A stretch of 64,000 bases of DNA from Cognatazoarcus halotolerans (GCF_009800965.1 NZ_WUAF01000002.1:294299-358298); one strand, 5' to 3'. Counted from the first letter of the stretch, positions 34,071 to 44,646 are shown. The notes: generated by a model not told the origin, from the letters alone. Numbers and translations are program-made.

Positions 34071-34451
34071 CTACTTGCGAGGCAGGCTCAACTCGAGGAC
34101 ACCATCAATGTACTTTTCGGTGGCGCGGCCTTCGTCAAACTCCTGTCCGAGCTGGAAGCTACGAGATACCTTGCCGAAGCGGCGCTCGGTACGCAATACG
34201 CGTTCGCCCTCCTTGATCCCTTTCTGTTCTTGGCGCTCGGCCGAGACGGCGACGATAGGGCCATCGATGCTTACGTGGATATCTTCCTTGCGCACGCCCG
34301 GAAGCTCAGCGTGAATCGTGTAGCCATCTGCATTTCCCTTCACGTCGACCTTGATCGTGGGCGCTTCGCCGCCCTGTCCGAACTCGACGGGGCGGACGAA
34401 GAACCCGCGGAAGAAATCGTCGAATGGATCGTTTCTGACCAGATTGCTCAT
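34071..34451 (-). CDS. Small heat-shock protein Hsp20, truncated by TAG before the IXI tail
   Basis: The 126-residue product has an N-terminal MSNLVRNDPFDDFFRGFFVRP and a full alpha-crystallin domain (HAELPGVRKEDIHVSIDG through DGVLELSLPRK). It stops at TAG (34071-34073). Without the stop, the same frame continues for 15 codons as ATQVKQLTIDGDIV-like sequence to TGA at 34026, giving the usual C-terminal LTI (IXI) motif needed for oligomer assembly. GAAGG precedes the ATG and a sigma-32-like promoter lies upstream. This is a holdase chaperone; the shortened form may assemble poorly. A sequencing error or readthrough cannot be excluded. Confidence 0.88.
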   Translation of the reverse strand: MSNLVRNDPFDDFFRGFFVRPVEFGQGGEAPTIKVDVKGNADGYTIHAELPGVRKEDIHVSIDGPIVAVSAERQEQKGIKEGERVLRTERRFGKVSRSFQLGQEFDEGRATEKYIDGVLELSLPRK

Positions 34452-34503
34452 GATTGCCTTCTGTTGGTAGCCTATGAAAAAAGTAAGCGTTTGTTTATTT
34501 TCG

Positions 34504-34529
34504 ATATGGCTTCACAGACGGCGTTCAAG
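34504..34529 (-). promoter_or_regulatory. Sigma-32 (heat-shock) type promoter of hsp20
   Basis: The minus strand shows CTTGAA (34529-34524), 14 bases, then CCATAT (34509-34504), near the sigma-32 pattern CTTGAA-N13-15-CCCCATNT. Start of transcription would be about 34497, giving a leader of roughly 45 bases before the ATG at 34451. Confidence 0.5.
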
Positions 34530-34579
34530 GGGCGCTGAGTTCAGCGAGATAGCCCCTCAGCGTGAAGAAACGAGGGCTG

Positions 34580-35029
34580 TCAGCCCTGTCTGGCGGCGAG
34601 CCGCGCGACCAGCCGGATCGCATCCCGGTTGGTCCATGACCACACCCTGCGGACGGCATCCTGCCAGGGCAGCCACTCCCATGCCTGATGTTCGACAGGA
34701 TCGAGGCGTGGCGCCACTGCCGATTCGAGGCAGGCGCTGAAGACGTGCTCGGTGTTGTGGGTGACACCGCCGTCGTAGCGGTTGCGCCACGCTGGCGGGA
34801 TCGGAAAGCGGTTGCTCAAGCGGTGATCGAGCAGGGCTGTCGAGCTGACGCGGATTCCGGTTTCTTCGAGAATTTCGCGCGAGGCAGTCTCTGCAAGGTC
34901 TTCTTCGCCCTCACGACTGCCCGTCACCGATTGCCAGAATTGTGAGGGTTTCACTCGTTCGAGAAGCAGAATCTGCAGGTCGTTCGTGTGAATCACGACG
35001 AGGATCGAGACCGGTTGTTTGCTATCCAT
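34580..35029 (-). CDS. nudB: Dihydroneopterin triphosphate diphosphatase (Nudix)
   Basis: The 149-residue Nudix hydrolase removes pyrophosphate from dihydroneopterin triphosphate in folate synthesis. The Nudix box is GSREGEEDLAETASREILEETG, matching G-x5-E-x7-REUXEEXGU. VWSWTNRDAI and the segment with NRFPIPPAWRNRY fit NudB rather than other Nudix types. It lies 8 bases after the barstar gene in the same direction. In many betaproteobacteria nudB sits close to aspS; here three other genes lie between. Confidence 0.87.
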   Translation of the reverse strand: MDSKQPVSILVVIHTNDLQILLLERVKPSQFWQSVTGSREGEEDLAETASREILEETGIRVSSTALLDHRLSNRFPIPPAWRNRYDGGVTHNTEHVFSACLESAVAPRLDPVEHQAWEWLPWQDAVRRVWSWTNRDAIRLVARLAARQG

Positions 35030-35037
35030 GAAGTGCT

Positions 35038-35487
35038 TCAGTCTGGTGCGGAGAGCGGTTTGATTCCGGGGGCACCTTCTTCGACCAGGATCCAGAAGGG
35101 GATTCCGTCGGCGGTCCAGTCATCGGCAGTCTCTCCGAGGATCTCAAGCAGGGTTGCGGTGTCCTCATCGATTCCGGGAGGTAGCGACGCAATACCGCGG
35201 ACCAGCGTGAGATAGCCTTCCGAAGGCAGCCAGCTGAGATCGCCAAGCGCGTCGGCCAGCGCATCCCAATTGTGGCCAAACCATTCCGGAAAGGCGTAGG
35301 CTCTGGAGACGCATTGCAGCAGGCCGGCCTTGTCGGCACAGCCGGTCAGATTCACGCAGATCTCGCGTAGCTGCAGCGCTCGCGCGATCCGCGCGCAAGC
35401 GTCCACATCTGCGCTCGGGATGCTGTAAAGGCCTGCGCGGGCAGGCCGGCGCAGCTGATTTTCGATTTCCTGCAATCTGCGGGTCAT
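35038..35487 (-). CDS. Barstar-family RNase inhibitor (immunity protein)
   Basis: The 149-residue protein contains the barstar core with FPEWFGHNWDALADALGD (residues 67-83), aligning to the barnase-binding helix; Asp75 and Asp79 match the acidic residues that plug the nuclease active site. No signal peptide, so cytoplasmic. An N-terminal arm of about 40 residues precedes the fold. Its ATG overlaps the stop of the RNase gene as ATGA, so toxin and inhibitor are made together. It should protect the cell from the RNase before export. Confidence 0.88.
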   Translation of the reverse strand: MTRRLQEIENQLRRPARAGLYSIPSADVDACARIARALQLREICVNLTGCADKAGLLQCVSRAYAFPEWFGHNWDALADALGDLSWLPSEGYLTLVRGIASLPPGIDEDTATLLEILGETADDWTADGIPFWILVEEGAPGIKPLSAPD

Positions 35488-35870
35488 GGCGATATGCGCT
35501 TGAAGCTGCGGTAGTGGTCCGAGGTGTAGTAATAGACTTCGGGCGGGTTTCCGCCCGCGACGATTCTGCGAGCCCCCCGATCACGTGCACCCGGCGTGGG
35601 GACGGTGTACTCGCGGTAGTAGCCACGCGGCATGTGGGGCAGCCGTTTTTCGCGGTTCTGGAATACGGCACCATCCTTTCTGTACGGAAAGGGGCCACCG
35701 GCCCTGATCAGGTGGAGCGTTTCGAGCACTTCCTGCGGAAGTCCGGCATCGTGGCGGATCGGGACAGGTTGCGCCGAAGCGGCATGGCTGGCGGGGGAGG
35801 GCGCGTTCTGTGGGCCGCAGCCGGATATTGCCAGGATAACGGCGAGCAGGACGAGGAGCCTTTGGAGCAC
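35484..35870 (-). CDS. Lipoprotein guanyl-specific ribonuclease (RNase Sa/barnase family)
   Basis: The 128-residue product has a lipoprotein signal ending LAISGC (Cys18). The mature part aligns by eye with Streptomyces RNase Sa: LPQEVLETLHLIRAGGPFPY, GAVFQNREKRLP, GYYREYTVPTPGARDRGARRI and YYTSDHYRSF. The catalytic set is kept: Glu87, Arg98, Arg102 and His119. It should cleave RNA after G and be anchored to a membrane or exported. The GTG start follows AGGA. It pairs with the barstar gene. It may be a nutrient-scavenging or antagonistic enzyme. Confidence 0.9.
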   Translation of the reverse strand: MLQRLLVLLAVILAISGCGPQNAPSPASHAASAQPVPIRHDAGLPQEVLETLHLIRAGGPFPYRKDGAVFQNREKRLPHMPRGYYREYTVPTPGARDRGARRIVAGGNPPEVYYYTSDHYRSFKRISP

Positions 35871-35979
35871 GCGTATTCCTATTCGAATGGAATTAATGTG
35901 CCCAATATATCAATTTGAGCCGTGGCCTGCTCTTGTGAGTGTGGTTCCGGACGCCGACCACGTGTCGACCCTTTCCAGA

Positions 35980-37608
35980 TCAGGGCTGCGTTGCCGCGAT
36001 TCCGTATTTTTTGAGAAGACTTCGCCTGAACTCGTTCAACGCTGGCAGACGGGTGTTCTCGGGGTCGTGGATACGGACCTGCTCGGCAAGCCGGCGTGCC
36101 TGTTCGGCGAACTGCTCGTTCCAGCCGCAGTTCTCGATATGTCGCAGCAGGGCGAGCGCCGCATTGAACAGCACGTGCGGATTTCCGGGCAATCGTCTCA
36201 CCGCGTTCATCATTTCGCTCACTGCGCCATTGAAATCCCCATCTTTGGCTTTCTGGGCGCCGGTTGAAATCAGGGCGCGCACTTCCTGCTGGACCTGAGA
36301 CTCCAGTTGACCGGAGAGTTCGGTTTTGTCGTGCCGGGCAAACATGTTGCGGACCGTCTGCAGGGTACCGGCATCGCCACGGGAGCGAATCATTTCCAGC
36401 GCAACCTGCGATGCGGCTCCGTCGAGATCGTTGCGCAGACAGGTGTCAGCGAGTCGGGCCTTGAGGGCAACCGATAGGCGGGAAATGTTTTCCGGGTCGC
36501 CCATGGCCTTTGTCAGCGCCTCACGTGCGGCCTGTTTGTCACCCCGGCCGTCAAGCAGCATGGCATTGGCCATCGCAGTACATATCGACGTCGTCGGAAG
36601 GCCCGCCATGGACCGTTCGAGGTCTCGCACGGTTGTTTCGGCAGCGGCCATGTTGCCTTGTTGAAGCTGCGCGGCTGCGAGTTGCACATGATCTTCCGGG
36701 TTGCGGAAATCGGAGTACTTCGCGAGGCGTACGACTTCAGAGAACTTCTCTTCAGCTTGTATCGGATCGCCGAGTTCGAGCGAGAGCTCACCGAGTTTCC
36801 GCGTGCGACTGACGCGATACGGCGAGCGGGTGTGGGCCTTGGCGAGAATGTCTCGTGCTTCGTCCAGCTGTCCGGCGGCCTCACGTGCGCGGGCCAGCAA
36901 CTCGTAGGCATCGATGAACTGATCACTCTCGGACACCAGACTTTCGAGAATCTGCTCGCATTCCGAAAAGCGCTTCTGGGCAAACAGTGATTTTGCAAGA
37001 CCCAGGCGCGCCCAAGGTACGGCACGTAACTCGAGAATCCGCTTGTAGAGCTGCTCCGCCTGTACCGCCTCGCCGACTGCGATGTGCAGCTCGGCTTCGA
37101 GCCGCATGAAATCAAGCTGCCATTGTGGATACCGTGTCCTGCCCTCGTGACAGCACGCAATCGCGGTCGGCGTGTCCTGGCGTTCTATCGCCCGGTAGGC
37201 AGGCAGCAGCGCGTCGCGCTTTTCAAGCGCTCTCGCGATCCTGCGAAACAGCGCCTCTGCCGCGAAGGGTTTGAGAATGTAATCGTTGGGGGCGAGCTCC
37301 GCTGCGCCAACCACCTTCTCGTATTGGCGCTCGCCGGTGAGCATGATGAAAACCGTGGCCAACGGAATGATGGCGTTCTGCCTTAGATCCTCGAGCAGAT
37401 GCTGTCCGTCCTGACCGTCGCCGAGATGGAACTCGCACAGGACCAGATCGAACTCCTGGTCGCGCAGCTTCCTCACCGCAGCCCCGGCACTGACTGCGAA
37501 CTCGACCTTCTGTACGCCGGAAAGCGCCAGCATGTTGCGTACCTGTGCCCGCATGCCGGGTTGCGGCTCGATGATCAGCGTCGAGATGCTTTCTGCGGTT
37601 GCCAGCAT
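35980..37608 (-). CDS. Receiver-domain TPR protein (response-regulator-like, Asp replaced by Glu)
   Basis: The 542-residue protein joins an N-terminal receiver domain (about 1-125) to a long tetratricopeptide array. Thr91 (FIMLTGE) and Lys113 (YILKPF) are present, but the phosphoacceptor position in DLVLCEFHLGDGQDG is Glu59, and the usual N-terminal acidic pair is Glu14-Pro15. TPR-like repeats such as AEQLYKRILELRAVPWARLGLAKSLF and AEEKFSEVV follow. There is no DNA-binding domain, so output is by protein contact. The Glu may act as a permanent phospho-mimic. It is soluble and encoded alone, upstream of the RNase gene. Confidence 0.83.
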   Translation of the reverse strand: MLATAESISTLIIEPQPGMRAQVRNMLALSGVQKVEFAVSAGAAVRKLRDQEFDLVLCEFHLGDGQDGQHLLEDLRQNAIIPLATVFIMLTGERQYEKVVGAAELAPNDYILKPFAAEALFRRIARALEKRDALLPAYRAIERQDTPTAIACCHEGRTRYPQWQLDFMRLEAELHIAVGEAVQAEQLYKRILELRAVPWARLGLAKSLFAQKRFSECEQILESLVSESDQFIDAYELLARAREAAGQLDEARDILAKAHTRSPYRVSRTRKLGELSLELGDPIQAEEKFSEVVRLAKYSDFRNPEDHVQLAAAQLQQGNMAAAETTVRDLERSMAGLPTTSICTAMANAMLLDGRGDKQAAREALTKAMGDPENISRLSVALKARLADTCLRNDLDGAASQVALEMIRSRGDAGTLQTVRNMFARHDKTELSGQLESQVQQEVRALISTGAQKAKDGDFNGAVSEMMNAVRRLPGNPHVLFNAALALLRHIENCGWNEQFAEQARRLAEQVRIHDPENTRLPALNEFRRSLLKKYGIAATQP

Positions 37609-37733
37609 TGGAGACCAAGGGGGATGGCGGTGACAGAGTCTTATCGGTCAATATAGGCGGATCTTGATGAGCACGGTAGTAGTGCGGATCGCGCAGGGCC
37701 CGAGGCCTTGGCTTCCCATGTAGTGATGAGGGC

Positions 37734-37758
37734 AAAAAAAGTGCGCCCGAGGGCGCAC
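37734..37758 (-). terminator. Rho-independent terminator of aspS
   Basis: GTGCGCCC-GA-GGGCGCAC forms a perfect 8-bp stem; on the minus strand it is followed by seven U residues (A-run at 37734-37740). It lies about 30 bases after the aspS stop. Confidence 0.85.
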
Positions 37759-37789
37759 GTTGGCTTGGGGGACCGTGCCGGACGCGGGC

Positions 37790-39592
<1,803 letters not shown>

Positions 39593-39642
39593 GGCTCAAA
39601 TTCCGGAAATACGAGGCGCGGCAGCACAGCCGCAGGGATGCA

Positions 39643-40275
39643 TTATTGTTGAAGCAGGGCACTCGGCGGATTGTTTCGCCTTGTGGCTCCGTTTGGCGCC
39701 ACGACCCCCATCGAGATGATGTATTTCAGCGCTTCGTCCACGCTCATGTCCAGTTCGACCACATCGGCTTTCGGGAGCATCAGGAAAAAGCCGGAAGTCG
39801 GGTTGGGCGTGGTCGGAACATAGACGCTGACATAATCGCCCGTCAGATGCCTGGCAGGATCGCCACCCGGACGTCCGGTGAGGAAGGCAATTGTCCAGGT
39901 TCCTTCACGTGGGTACTGGATCAGCAGTGCCTTTCGAAAGGCCTGCCCGTTGCTGGAGAACAGGGTGTCCGAAACCTGCTTGACGCTGTTGTAGATGGAC
40001 TTCACCACGGGAATGCGCGACAGCAGCGCTTCCCAATACCGCACGAGATGCTGGCCCAGCACATTGGCGGTGAAAAGGCCGGTGATCAGGATGATCAGCA
40101 GGCTCATCAGCACGCCGAAGCCCGGGACGTGAAAGCCGAGCAGATTGTCGGGACGGAAGTGCGCGGGAATCAGCAACAACAGCTGATCGAGCGTGCTGAC
40201 GATCCACGCGAGGACCATCAGGGTGATGACCAGCGGAATCCAGATCAGCAGTCCGGTGATGAAGTATTTCTTCAT
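39643..40275 (-). CDS. DUF502 family membrane protein
   Basis: The 210-residue protein has two N-terminal hydrophobic helices (GLLIWIPLVITLMVLAWIVS and VPGFGVLMSLLIILITGLFT), then a cytoplasmic domain with IPVVKSIYNSVKQVSDTLFS and PTTPNPTSGFFLMLPK, the family's conserved signature. Function is not established. It lies between fmdB and aspS, a common neighbourhood in betaproteobacteria. Confidence 0.9.
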   Translation of the reverse strand: MKKYFITGLLIWIPLVITLMVLAWIVSTLDQLLLLIPAHFRPDNLLGFHVPGFGVLMSLLIILITGLFTANVLGQHLVRYWEALLSRIPVVKSIYNSVKQVSDTLFSSNGQAFRKALLIQYPREGTWTIAFLTGRPGGDPARHLTGDYVSVYVPTTPNPTSGFFLMLPKADVVELDMSVDEALKYIISMGVVAPNGATRRNNPPSALLQQ

Positions 40276-40286
40276 TCAGCAGGCGG

Positions 40287-40562
40287 TCAGTGACATGCGC
40301 ACGAGCCACCGCAGCCGGTTGAAGGCGTGCTGTCGCTTTTCGATGTTTCGGCCGGAGCGGGGCTGGCCGCCTTGCCGCTGCCGCCCTTGAAGTCCGTCGC
40401 GTACCAGCCGGATCCCTTGAGCTGGAAGCCGGCAGCGCTGAGCAGACGCTTGTACTGGGTTGCGCCGCACGATGGGCAGGCCGGAATCGGACCATCGCTC
40501 ATTTTCTGCAGATGTTCTTTCTGGAATCCACAGCTTTCGCAGCGATATTCGTAAATCGGCAT
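40287..40562 (-). CDS. FmdB-type zinc ribbon protein
   Basis: The 91-residue protein starts MPIYEYRCESCGFQKE, the hallmark of the FmdB/putative regulatory zinc-ribbon family. Two CxxC pairs (CESC, CPSC) bind zinc. The Gly/Ser/Ala-rich tail ends CGGSCACH, offering further metal-binding residues. Its stop lies 11 bases before the DUF502 start, so the two are cotranscribed. Function is unproven. Confidence 0.9.
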   Translation of the reverse strand: MPIYEYRCESCGFQKEHLQKMSDGPIPACPSCGATQYKRLLSAAGFQLKGSGWYATDFKGGSGKAASPAPAETSKSDSTPSTGCGGSCACH

Positions 40563-40700
40563 CTCACTCTCCGAAAAATCAAGCGCACGAGTCTAGCGCA
40601 TTGCAACATTGGCGGAAAGCGGGGAGGGAACCGTGCCGACCCTGCTCTCGACGTATACAGCCCGGATCTGGGGGCGGCGGCCGGTTAAATCAAGAGGGTG

Positions 40701-41552
40701 TCACAGCAGCGCCAGATAGCGGGTCGTCAGCTGTTCCCCGAAAAACAGGGCGAGGACGCCCGCGGCAGCGAGATAGGGGCCGAACGGGATCGGCACGTTT
40801 CGCCCATGGCGCGCAAACACGATCAGCCCTATACCGACCACCGCGCCGACCGCGGACGAGAGCAGAATGGTCAGCGGCAGCAACTGCCAGCCGAGCCATG
40901 CGCCGATCGCTGCGAGCAGCTTGAAGTCGCCATACCCCATTCCTTCCTTGCCGGTGACGAGCTTGAACAACCAGTAAACCGACCAGAGCGTGAGATAACC
41001 CGCCACTGCGCCGATCACCGCCGACGACAGTTCGATGTAGGTGCCCGGTAGATTGAAAAGCAGACCGAGCCAGAGCAGCGGGAGGGTCAGGTTGTCGGGT
41101 AGGAGCTGGGTGTCGAGATCGATAAAAGTCAGGGCCACCATGGTCCACAGGAAGGCCAGGGCGCCGAGCAGCGCGATGCCGTAGCCGAATCGCCACGCGG
41201 CAAAGGCCGAAAGCAGGCCGGTGAGGACTTCAATTACCGGATAGCGGATACCGATCGGGGCCTTGCAGTGTCGGCAGCGCCCTCGCAAGAGTAGAAAACT
41301 GACCACCGGAATGTTTTCCACTGCGGTGATCTGATGCCCGCAATGAGGGCAACGCGATCTGGGTGTGGCGAGGTTGAAGCGCTCCCGTTCGGCGAGGGTC
41401 TCGCCACGGAGCTCGGCAGCCTGGGCCTGCCACTCGAGCTCCATCATTTTCGGAAGACGGTGAATCACGACATTAAGGAAACTGCCCACAAACAGCCCGA
41501 GCAGCGCGGTCATCGCCGTCAGCGTGACGGAATCGTTCAGAAATTCAAACAT
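40701..41552 (-). CDS. pilD: Type IV prepilin peptidase / N-methyltransferase
   Basis: The 283-residue inner-membrane protease cleaves and methylates type IV prepilins. The N-terminal zinc-binding CPHCGHQI and CRHCKAPIG sites are present. The aspartates of the active site are in FIDLDTQLLPD and GMGYGDFKLLA. About eight hydrophobic helices follow the usual layout. It is the last gene of pilB-pilC-pilD on the minus strand; no pilin gene is in the window. Confidence 0.95.
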   Translation of the reverse strand: MFEFLNDSVTLTAMTALLGLFVGSFLNVVIHRLPKMMELEWQAQAAELRGETLAERERFNLATPRSRCPHCGHQITAVENIPVVSFLLLRGRCRHCKAPIGIRYPVIEVLTGLLSAFAAWRFGYGIALLGALAFLWTMVALTFIDLDTQLLPDNLTLPLLWLGLLFNLPGTYIELSSAVIGAVAGYLTLWSVYWLFKLVTGKEGMGYGDFKLLAAIGAWLGWQLLPLTILLSSAVGAVVGIGLIVFARHGRNVPIPFGPYLAAAGVLALFFGEQLTTRYLALL

Positions 41553-41585
41553 GATTTGCGGGAGGTGATGTCGTGTGCGCCGGGC

Positions 41586-42821
41586 TCAGACCACCGCGCC
41601 AAGCTTGAAAATCGGCAGATACATGGCGACGACGAGACCGCCGATCACCGTGCCGAGGAAGACCATGATGAGCGGTTCGAGCAACTGTGACAGGCCGGCG
41701 ACAGCGTCATCGACTTCACGTTCGTAGAACTCCGCGACTTTTCCGAGCATCGAGTCAAGCTGGCCCGACTCTTCGCCGATCGAAACCATCTGGACAGCCA
41801 TCGTCGGGAAGACCTTGGCGTTCTGCATCGAGACAGTTAGGCTGGTGCCGGTACTGACCTCTGTCTGAATCTGCTTCGTTGCCATCAGATAGATATAGTT
41901 GCCGGAGGCGCCGCCGACCGAATCGAGCGCTTCGACCAGAGGTACGCCCGCGGCAAACATGGTCGACAGGGTGCGAGTCCAGCGGGCAATCGTGGCTTTG
42001 CGTACGACGTCGCCGATGACGGGAAGCTGCAGGACCGCACGGTCGACGAGAATCTGCATTTTCGGAGATCGTTTGTACAAGTACGAAATGATCATGACCG
42101 TTCCGATCACGATCCCGAACATCAGGTACCAGTATTCGACGAAGAAGTCGGACATTCCCACCACGACCAGCGTTGGGGCGGGCAGGTCTGCACCGAACGA
42201 GGCGAACACATTCTTGAATTCGGGAATCACGAACAGCATCATCACCGAGATCACGATCGCAGCAACCACCACAACGGCCAGTGGGTAGAACAATGCTGAT
42301 TTGATCTTGCTCTTGATGGCAAGGATCTTTTCCTTGTAGTTCGCGAGCCGATCGAGCAGGGAGTCCAGAATACCGGCCTGTTCTCCCGCTTCTACAAGGT
42401 TGCAGTACAGTGCGTCGAAGTAGACCGGATACTTGCGGAACGCGTTGGACAGGTTGGTGCCGGTTTCGACGTCATTGCGGATCTCGTTGAGCATGCGCGC
42501 AAGCGTGGGGTTTCCCGATCCCTTCATCGCGATGTCAAAGGCCTGCAACAACGGCACCCCGGAGCGCATCATCGTCGCAAGCTGACGGGTGAACAGGGCG
42601 ATGTCCTTGTCTCCGATCCGCGAGCCGCGGGATAGCTTCTGCTTCTTGACCTTGGTGACCATCACGCCCTGGCGGCGCATGGTGGCCTGAACAACCTTTT
42701 CTCCGGCAGCGCGCATTTCGCCCCGGATCATCTTCCCGGTCTTGTCCTTGCCCTCCCAGGTGTAGAGCAGTTCTTTAGGCCCTGTTGCCGGTCGTCGTGC
42801 GGTGCGGGTAGCTGTGGCCAT
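41586..42821 (-). CDS. pilC: Type IV pilus inner-membrane platform protein
   Basis: The 411-residue protein has two GspF/PilC domains: the first around DIALFTRQLATMMRSGVPLLQAFD and the second around ARWTRTLSTMFAAGVPLVEALD. The paired hydrophobic helices include a C-terminal VFLGTVIGGLVVAMYLPIF. It links the assembly ATPase to the growing pilus. The gene is 23 bases after pilB and 33 before pilD. Confidence 0.96.
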   Translation of the reverse strand: MATATRTARRPATGPKELLYTWEGKDKTGKMIRGEMRAAGEKVVQATMRRQGVMVTKVKKQKLSRGSRIGDKDIALFTRQLATMMRSGVPLLQAFDIAMKGSGNPTLARMLNEIRNDVETGTNLSNAFRKYPVYFDALYCNLVEAGEQAGILDSLLDRLANYKEKILAIKSKIKSALFYPLAVVVVAAIVISVMMLFVIPEFKNVFASFGADLPAPTLVVVGMSDFFVEYWYLMFGIVIGTVMIISYLYKRSPKMQILVDRAVLQLPVIGDVVRKATIARWTRTLSTMFAAGVPLVEALDSVGGASGNYIYLMATKQIQTEVSTGTSLTVSMQNAKVFPTMAVQMVSIGEESGQLDSMLGKVAEFYEREVDDAVAGLSQLLEPLIMVFLGTVIGGLVVAMYLPIFKLGAVV

Positions 42822-42844
42822 TGGTCAGACTCTCGTTCTTCGAA

Positions 42845-44557
42845 TCATTCGTTTGTGGTGGCGAGCACTTCCGCCAGCGAGGTGACACCTTGCATCACCT
42901 TGAGCAGGCCGGATCGGCGCAGATCGCTCACGCCTTCGAGTTCGGCCTGGGCTGCGATCTCGATGGAGTTGCCATTGCTCATGATGATCTTCGAGATCTC
43001 TTCGGAGATCGGCATGACCTGGTAGATGCCGACGCGGCCCTTGTAGCCGCTGTTCTTGCAGCGATCGCAACCGACCGGGCCATAGGGCTGCCAGCTGCCA
43101 TCCAGTTGTGCTTCGGTGAAACCGGCGTCGAGCAGGGCCTCGCGCGGAATATCCATGGGCTTCTTGCACGTACAGAGGCGCCGCGCAAGCCGTTGTGCAG
43201 TGATGAGGATGACCGATGAGGCGATGTTGAAGGCTGCCACGCCCATATTGCGCAGGCGCTCGAGCGTGCTGGGCGCATCATTCGTATGCAGGGTGGACAG
43301 CACCAAGTGACCGGTCTGGGCGGCCTTGATCGAGATTTCCGCAGTGTCGATGTCGCGGATTTCACCAACCATGATCACGTCCGGATCCTGGCGCAGGAAG
43401 GCACGCAGCGCGGATGCGAACGTGAGCCCGGCCTTTTCGTTTACGTTCACCTGATTGATGCCGGGCAGGTTGATCTCGGCAGGGTCTTCGGCCGTCGAGA
43501 TATTCACGCCGGGTTTGTTCAGCATGTTCAGGCACGTATAGAGCGATACGGTCTTACCGCTACCGGTCGGGCCAGTCACGAGGACCATGCCGTAGGGGCG
43601 CTCGATCGCATGCTCGATGGCCTTGCGCTGCTCGGGCTCGTAGCCCAGCGCTTCGATCCCCAGCATGGCCGATGTGGGGTCGAGAATACGCATGACGATT
43701 TTCTCACCATGCAGCGTTGGCAGCGTGGATACCCGGAAATCTATGGCTTTGTTCTTGGACAGTACGAGCTTCATGCGACCGTCCTGAGGGACCCGCTTTT
43801 CCGAAATGTCGAGTCGTGAAATGACCTTTATCCGGGCCGCGATCTTTTCGCGCAGGATCAGCGGCGGCTGGGCGATCTCGCGCAGGACGCCATCGGTCCT
43901 GAACCGGATGCGGTAGTACTTCTCGTAGGGCTCGAAGTGGATGTCGGAAGCCCCTTCGTTGATCGCATCGATGAGCATTTTCTGGATGAAGCGCACGACC
44001 GGCGCGTCGTCCACTTCGCCGGACGTATCCTCTTCCGGCTTTTCTTCGACCCCCTGATCCAGCAGGTCCATGTCGAAGTCTTCGCCGGTGATGTCGCGCA
44101 GCGAATCGGAGGCGGTCTCGGAGAGCGTCTGGAGAAGCTGGGTCAGACGTGGCTGCTCGACCACCACCGGGTCTACCGACATGCCCGTCTGGAAGCGGAT
44201 CTCGTCAAGTGCCCTGAGGTTGGTGGGATCGGCCATCGCGACCGCGAGGCGGTTCCCACGCTTGCCGAGTGCGATCACCTCGTGTTTCGAGCAGAGTTTT
44301 GCGTCGATCGCGTCCTTGGGCAGATGTGCGATGTCGATCGACGAGAGATCAAACAAGGGGTAGCCAAAGGTGAGCGCGCAGAATCGAGCGAGATCGCGTG
44401 CATTGATGAATTTGCGATCCACCAGCTCGTGCACGAATGCGCGATGTCCACCCTTCGCGGACGTCGTGCATTCGAGCGCATCCTGCTCGGTGACACGGCC
44501 TTGCTGAACCAGTGCCCGGGCGAGACCGCTCATCGCAATCTGTGGATTAGCTGCCAT
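42845..44557 (-). CDS. pilB: Type IV pilus assembly ATPase
   Basis: The 570-residue ATPase powers pilus extension. An N-terminal GspE-type domain (about 1-150) precedes the motor. The Walker A is VTGPTGSGKTVSLYT, followed by an Asp box (RAFLRQDPDVIMVGEIRD) and the His box near TGHLVLSTLHTNDAPS. The tetracysteine zinc site CTCKKP...CDRCKNSGYKGR is complete. It heads the pilB-pilC-pilD operon. Confidence 0.97.
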   Translation of the reverse strand: MAANPQIAMSGLARALVQQGRVTEQDALECTTSAKGGHRAFVHELVDRKFINARDLARFCALTFGYPLFDLSSIDIAHLPKDAIDAKLCSKHEVIALGKRGNRLAVAMADPTNLRALDEIRFQTGMSVDPVVVEQPRLTQLLQTLSETASDSLRDITGEDFDMDLLDQGVEEKPEEDTSGEVDDAPVVRFIQKMLIDAINEGASDIHFEPYEKYYRIRFRTDGVLREIAQPPLILREKIAARIKVISRLDISEKRVPQDGRMKLVLSKNKAIDFRVSTLPTLHGEKIVMRILDPTSAMLGIEALGYEPEQRKAIEHAIERPYGMVLVTGPTGSGKTVSLYTCLNMLNKPGVNISTAEDPAEINLPGINQVNVNEKAGLTFASALRAFLRQDPDVIMVGEIRDIDTAEISIKAAQTGHLVLSTLHTNDAPSTLERLRNMGVAAFNIASSVILITAQRLARRLCTCKKPMDIPREALLDAGFTEAQLDGSWQPYGPVGCDRCKNSGYKGRVGIYQVMPISEEISKIIMSNGNSIEIAAQAELEGVSDLRRSGLLKVMQGVTSLAEVLATTNE

Positions 44558-44646
44558 CTCTCACATCTCTAGCCAAACTGCCTGATGTTGCATGCCCCTC
44601 CGGGGGCTGTAAAGCGGGTTTGCACAGATTTGCCTCGCCCGCCCGA

